Assembly (NCBI GenBank): GCA_947169755.1
Contig: CAMVQX010000068.1
Coordinates: 1 to 8,218, forward strand
Direction of reading: 5' to 3'
Length of the DNA: 8,218 nucleotides
Origin: an uncultured bacterium
Lineage (GTDB): Bacteria > Cyanobacteriota > Vampirovibrionia > Gastranaerophilales > Gastranaerophilaceae
In this document: one piece after another, positions 5,881-8,218 of the stretch
How positions within the stretch are numbered: the first letter of the stretch is position 1
How the letters are laid out: every line of letters starts with the position of its first letter
The notes under the pieces: model-generated
The model's database searches: none
What the model was told of the DNA's origin: nothing
The model's input: the letters and a program-made list of their open reading frames with translations, nothing else
Position numbers and translations under genes: made by a program

Positions 5881-6330
5881 ATGAGCAAATTTAACATAGT
5901 ATTATATGAACCTGAAATTCCGCAAAATACCGGAAATATTGCAAGACTGTGCGCTTGTACGGGTTCAAGTTTATATTTGGTAGGCAAACTTGGGTTCTCA
6001 CTTTCTAGTAAATATACAAAACGTGCAGGCTTAGATTATTGGGACAGTGTAGATATACATAAAATCGACACCATGAAAGAATTGTTTGAGGCAAATAAGG
6101 GTGCTAATTTTTATTACCTGACTACGAAATCAAAAAAAATATATGCGGATATAGAGTTTAAAGACGGTGATTTCTTAGTATTTGGCCCTGAAACAAGAGG
6201 ACTTCCCGACATTTATGTAAAAGATAAAAATGCGATAACAATACCAATGCAGGAAGGACAAAGAAGTTTGAACCTTTCTAATTCCGTCGCAATTGTTGTA
6301 TATGAGGCAATCAGACAAAATGGATTATAA
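5881..6330 (+). CDS. trmL: tRNA (cytidine(34)-2'-O)-methyltransferase
   Basis: SPOUT-family enzyme that transfers a methyl group from S-adenosylmethionine to the 2'-OH of the wobble nucleotide 34 in certain leucine tRNAs; cytoplasmic and dimeric. The 149 residues fit the minimal TrmL/YibK length, being only the SPOUT domain with no extra RNA-binding part. Motif 1 is P11-E-I-P-Q-N-T-G-N-I-A-R-L-C (with N16 and R22), motif 2 is F101-G-P-E-T-R-G-L-P, and motif 3 is I121-P-M, then R128-S-L-N-L-S-N-S-V-A; these together build the trefoil knot that holds the cofactor. The first ATG matches the family's usual N-terminus, and no Shine-Dalgarno is seen. It heads a two-gene unit with nnrD, which starts inside its last codons, and is divergent from the pseudopilin operon. 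Another SpoU-like RNA methyltransferase is less likely because of the short length and the P-E-I-P-Q-N-T-G-N signature. Confidence 0.94.
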   Translation: MSKFNIVLYEPEIPQNTGNIARLCACTGSSLYLVGKLGFSLSSKYTKRAGLDYWDSVDIHKIDTMKELFEANKGANFYYLTTKSKKIYADIEFKDGDFLVFGPETRGLPDIYVKDKNAITIPMQEGQRSLNLSNSVAIVVYEAIRQNGL

Positions 6331-7132
6331 ACTTCCTAAACTTCCGCACAGGGAAGAAAATTCTAACAAAGGGACATTCGGCAAGGTTTTAAATATTGCA
6401 GGCTCAAAATTTATGCCGGGTGCAGCATATTTATCTTCTGTTTCCGCCTTAAAAATCGGAGCCGGTTACGTTGAATTAGTCAGTGATGAGAGCGTTCTCT
6501 ATTCAGTATCTGCAAAAAGTGCAGAAATAGTTTTAGCTCCAATAGAAAAACTCACAGAATTAATCGCGGATGCTACCGTTATAGAAATTGGCTGCGGACT
6601 TTCAACCGAAAAACAAGACTTATTTAAAGAAGTATTAGAGAAAAGAACCGTACAGCCTATGGTTATTGATGCTGACGGGTTAAATATCTTAGCAAAAATA
6701 AATTATACGTTTGATAGAAATGTAATCCTTACCCCGCACCCTAAAGAAGCATCACGACTTTTAAACTGCACAACTGAAAATATATTAAATAATCCGGAGC
6801 AAAGCGCAACAGAAATTTCTAAAAAATTTAATTGTATAACAGTTTTAAAAACTCACCAAACTAAAGTAACTTCGCCGGACGGAAGAATTTACACAAACAG
6901 CACAGGAAACAGCGCCCTTGCAAAAGCCGGAAGCGGAGACATCTTATGCGGAATGATAGCAGGTTTGCTTGCACAAAAAATGGAAGCTTTTGACGCCGCA
7001 ATATTAGGTGTTTATTTGCACGGAAAAGCAGGTGAGCTTGCGTCTGAAGATTTGAGTGAATATTCAGTTTTAGCTTCCGATTTACTAAATTATATCCCTA
7101 AAACAATTAAAAATTTTATCCGAAATAATTAG
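6320..7132 (+). CDS. nnrD: ADP-dependent (S)-NAD(P)H-hydrate dehydratase, stand-alone
   Basis: Metabolite-repair enzyme of the ribokinase-like YjeF C-terminal family. It uses ADP to dehydrate the damaged S form of NADHX or NADPHX back to NAD(P)H. From the ATG at 6320 the protein has 270 residues, with K17-G-T-F-G-K-V-L near the N-terminus, M-P-G-A-A-Y, V-I-D-A-D-G-L-N around 115-122, L-T-P-H-P-K-E at 137-143, and A-G-S-G-D-I-L at 203-209, whose aspartate is the conserved catalytic position. In-frame TTG and ATG codons upstream (6293, 6302) are possible, but 6320 is preferred because GAGG lies at 6304-6307 and family members begin close to this point. It overlaps trmL by 11 bases, which suggests translational coupling. 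The epimerase half (NnrE) often fused in front in bacteria is absent here. The 3' end overlaps the opposing small gene by 17 bases. Confidence 0.92.
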   Translation: MDYKLPKLPHREENSNKGTFGKVLNIAGSKFMPGAAYLSSVSALKIGAGYVELVSDESVLYSVSAKSAEIVLAPIEKLTELIADATVIEIGCGLSTEKQDLFKEVLEKRTVQPMVIDADGLNILAKINYTFDRNVILTPHPKEASRLLNCTTENILNNPEQSATEISKKFNCITVLKTHQTKVTSPDGRIYTNSTGNSALAKAGSGDILCGMIAGLLAQKMEAFDAAILGVYLHGKAGELASEDLSEYSVLASDLLNYIPKTIKNFIRNN

Positions 7133-7367
7133 TGTATATTTCTCGCTTAGGCAAATTATATATTTTTTTTTGAGCGCCTTCATAAATATTAACAACTTCA
7201 TAAGGACTGATATAATCTCCCACATCACTTACATTAGAATTTTTTAAACTTCTAATAATTGTATCCTCAGGGAAAAAATCCGGGATTTTTCGTGCAACAG
7301 ACTCTACTTCGTCTTGGGCTTTTATGTATAAATCAGCCTTTGAGGTAAATGATATATTGTTAATCAT
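7116..7367 (-). CDS. Small orphan protein, function unknown
   Basis: An 83-residue soluble, charged protein starting M-I-N-N-I-S-F-T-S-K-A; it has no membrane segment, signal peptide, cysteine or domain that I recognise. The start is set at the ATG 7367-7365 because GGAGA (7377-7373) sits five bases upstream; an in-frame TTG at 7379 overlaps that ribosome site and is unlikely. The middle and C-terminal parts look helical (Y-I-K-A-Q-D-E-V-E-S-V-A-R-K; Y-E-V-V-N-I-Y-E-G-A-Q-K-K). It lies 60 bases downstream of anmK on the same strand and may be co-transcribed with it, as no hairpin separates them. Its stop falls within the 3' end of nnrD. The good ribosome site, proper start and coding-like composition support a real gene; the function is open. 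Confidence 0.66.
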   Translation of the reverse strand: MINNISFTSKADLYIKAQDEVESVARKIPDFFPEDTIIRSLKNSNVSDVGDYISPYEVVNIYEGAQKKIYNLPKREIYTNYFG

Positions 7368-7427
7368 GATATTCTCCAATGTTTTATCACTAAAAATCAG
7401 AAAAACCGTAAATATTTTTTTTTGCTA
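7368..7427. other. Spacer between anmK and the small orphan gene
   Basis: This 60-base AT-rich gap holds the GGAGA ribosome site for the small gene and homopolymer runs (a nine-T run on the plus strand around 7415-7423). I see no stable hairpin and no convincing -35/-10 pair, so read-through from anmK is the simplest explanation for expression of the small gene. Confidence 0.5.
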
Positions 7428-8218
7428 TTAATAAGAAATTTTTCCAAGAACAACTCTTTTAGAAGCTCCTGTACATGAAGGTAAATTGTTTGGAATCCCA
7501 TAATATGTACAATATCCAAGGAGAGCAAACGCCATAGCTTCCTTATAATTATTGGAAATGCCATAATCTTCATGTGTTTTCAATTCAATGTGTTTAGGCA
7601 GATAATTTCTGATAAATTTCATCAAGACCGGATTATATGCGCCTCCGCCACCAATTATAACTTCATCTACACTGATATCAGGATAAATAAATCTTTCATA
7701 AGCATTGCATATAGTCTTTGCAGTAAGAGCAGTAACTGTAGCTATGATATCAGAAGGCTCTTTCGGAGCCAATTTCAAGATATTTTCTATGTATTGTGAA
7801 GAAAAATATTCTCTGCCAGTGGATTTTGGAGGTTCTTTAAAATAATAATCATCTTGTAGCAACAATTCAAGCCAATTATCGCAAATATTTCCGGATGATG
7901 CTATTTTTCCATCTTCATCATAAGGCAAATTAAAATATTTTCGCATACAATAATCAATCATTATATTCCCGAGCCCGGTATCAAAGCCGTATGTCGGATA
8001 ATCATTTGAAATAACTGTAACGTTAGAAATTCCGCCAATATTTTGAACTAAAACATTTTTACCTTTTTTAAACCATTTTTCGTCAGCAAAACAAACTAAA
8101 GGCGCACCCTCGCCCCCAACAGCCATATCAGCTTCACGGAAATTGGAAATTGTTGTTACACCGGTTCTTTGAGCTATGACCGAGCTATCACCAATTTGCA
8201 AAGTGCTTTTTAAATTTA
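7428..8218 (-). CDS. anmK: Anhydro-N-acetylmuramic acid kinase (N-terminal part beyond window)
   Basis: Peptidoglycan-recycling kinase that opens the 1,6-anhydro bond of anhydro-MurNAc and phosphorylates it to MurNAc-6-phosphate; cytoplasmic, ASKHA fold. The frame stays open to the right edge: the residues before Q-I-G-D are N-L-K-S-T-L, continuing the family motif S-T-L-Q-I-G, so the TTG at 8201 is an internal leucine codon and not a start. About 262 residues are present; family members are near 370-390, so roughly the first 110-120, with the N-terminal nucleotide-binding segment, are missing. Visible motifs in order are S-S-V-I-A-Q-R-T-G, F-R-E-A-D-M-A-V-G-G-E-G-A-P-L (containing the likely catalytic Asp), N-I-G-G-I-S-N-V, G-F-D-T-G-L-G-N, D-E-D-G-K-I-A-S-S-G, E-V-I-I-G-G-G-G-A-Y-N and E-A-M-A-F-A-L-L-G-Y. 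The usual D-T-G-P-G-N reads D-T-G-L-G-N here. The small orphan gene follows on the same strand. Confidence 0.93.
   Translation of the reverse strand, partial: NLKSTLQIGDSSVIAQRTGVTTISNFREADMAVGGEGAPLVCFADEKWFKKGKNVLVQNIGGISNVTVISNDYPTYGFDTGLGNIMIDYCMRKYFNLPYDEDGKIASSGNICDNWLELLLQDDYYFKEPPKSTGREYFSSQYIENILKLAPKEPSDIIATVTALTAKTICNAYERFIYPDISVDEVIIGGGGAYNPVLMKFIRNYLPKHIELKTHEDYGISNNYKEAMAFALLGYCTYYGIPNNLPSCTGASKRVVLGKISY

Noticed and set aside
6293..6322. Upstream TTG (6293) or ATG (6302) as the nnrD start
   Set aside because: Neither has a ribosome site; GAGG at 6304-6307 points to the ATG at 6320, and the resulting N-terminus fits the family.
7163..7171. Nine-T run after nnrD as its terminator
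   Set aside because: Only a very weak AT-only hairpin precedes it and it lies within the coding region of the opposing small gene, so the run is explained by lysine and isoleucine codons on the other strand.
8199..8201. TTG as the start codon of anmK
   Set aside because: The frame continues upstream as N-L-K-S-T-L without a stop and matches the family motif S-T-L-Q-I-G, so the gene is cut by the window edge.

Overview
Organism. The window is AT-rich bacterial DNA with 11 protein genes packed onto both strands and no gene-free stretch longer than about 100 bases. It has a DapL-type LL-diaminopimelate aminotransferase (common in cyanobacteria and relatives), a tandem array of prepilin-like proteins beginning F-T-L-A-E-V-L, and a multi-zinc-ribbon protein fused to a cyclase-like domain. 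Together these suggest a non-photosynthetic cyanobacterial relative of the Gastranaerophilales / Melainabacteria (Vampirovibrionia) type. This is an inference from gene content and style; nothing in the window proves it. The code looks standard and no rRNA, tRNA, CRISPR or insertion sequence is visible.

Layout. (1) 1-608, minus: the N-terminal part of a protein with six CxxC pairs followed by a degenerate nucleotide-cyclase-like domain; it runs off the left edge. (2) 629-1798, minus: dapL, 20 bases upstream of that gene in the direction of transcription. (3) 1856-2920, plus: ruvB, divergent from dapL across 57 bases. (4) 2923-2953: a 14-bp-stem bidirectional terminator separating ruvB from (5) 2952-5778, minus: four tandem, mutually related pseudopilin genes in one operon behind a clear promoter (TTGACA, 17 bp, TGT-AATACT). 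(6) 5881-7132, plus: trmL and nnrD, overlapping by 11 bases. (7) 7116-7367, minus: a small orphan gene whose 3' end overlaps nnrD. (8) 7428-8218, minus: anmK, cut by the right edge so that its N-terminal part is missing.

How the genes relate. dapL makes meso-diaminopimelate precursor for lysine and peptidoglycan, and anmK recycles anhydro-MurNAc, so both ends touch cell-wall metabolism. ruvB (recombination), trmL (tRNA wobble methylation) and nnrD (repair of hydrated NAD(P)H) are housekeeping. The accessory element is the pseudopilin operon. Its four proteins share an N-terminal helix with a prepilin peptidase site, a CX5C pair and a D-x-N-G...P-N...D motif, and each has exactly eight cysteines. 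The C-terminal ends differ, and the last gene has rearranged its cysteines. No assembly ATPase, platform protein or prepilin peptidase lies here, so these would use machinery encoded elsewhere. Two genes (trmL and the zinc-ribbon gene) have a perfect TATAAT ending exactly six bases before the ATG and no Shine-Dalgarno, which suggests leaderless transcripts alongside the strong GGAG sites used by the other genes.
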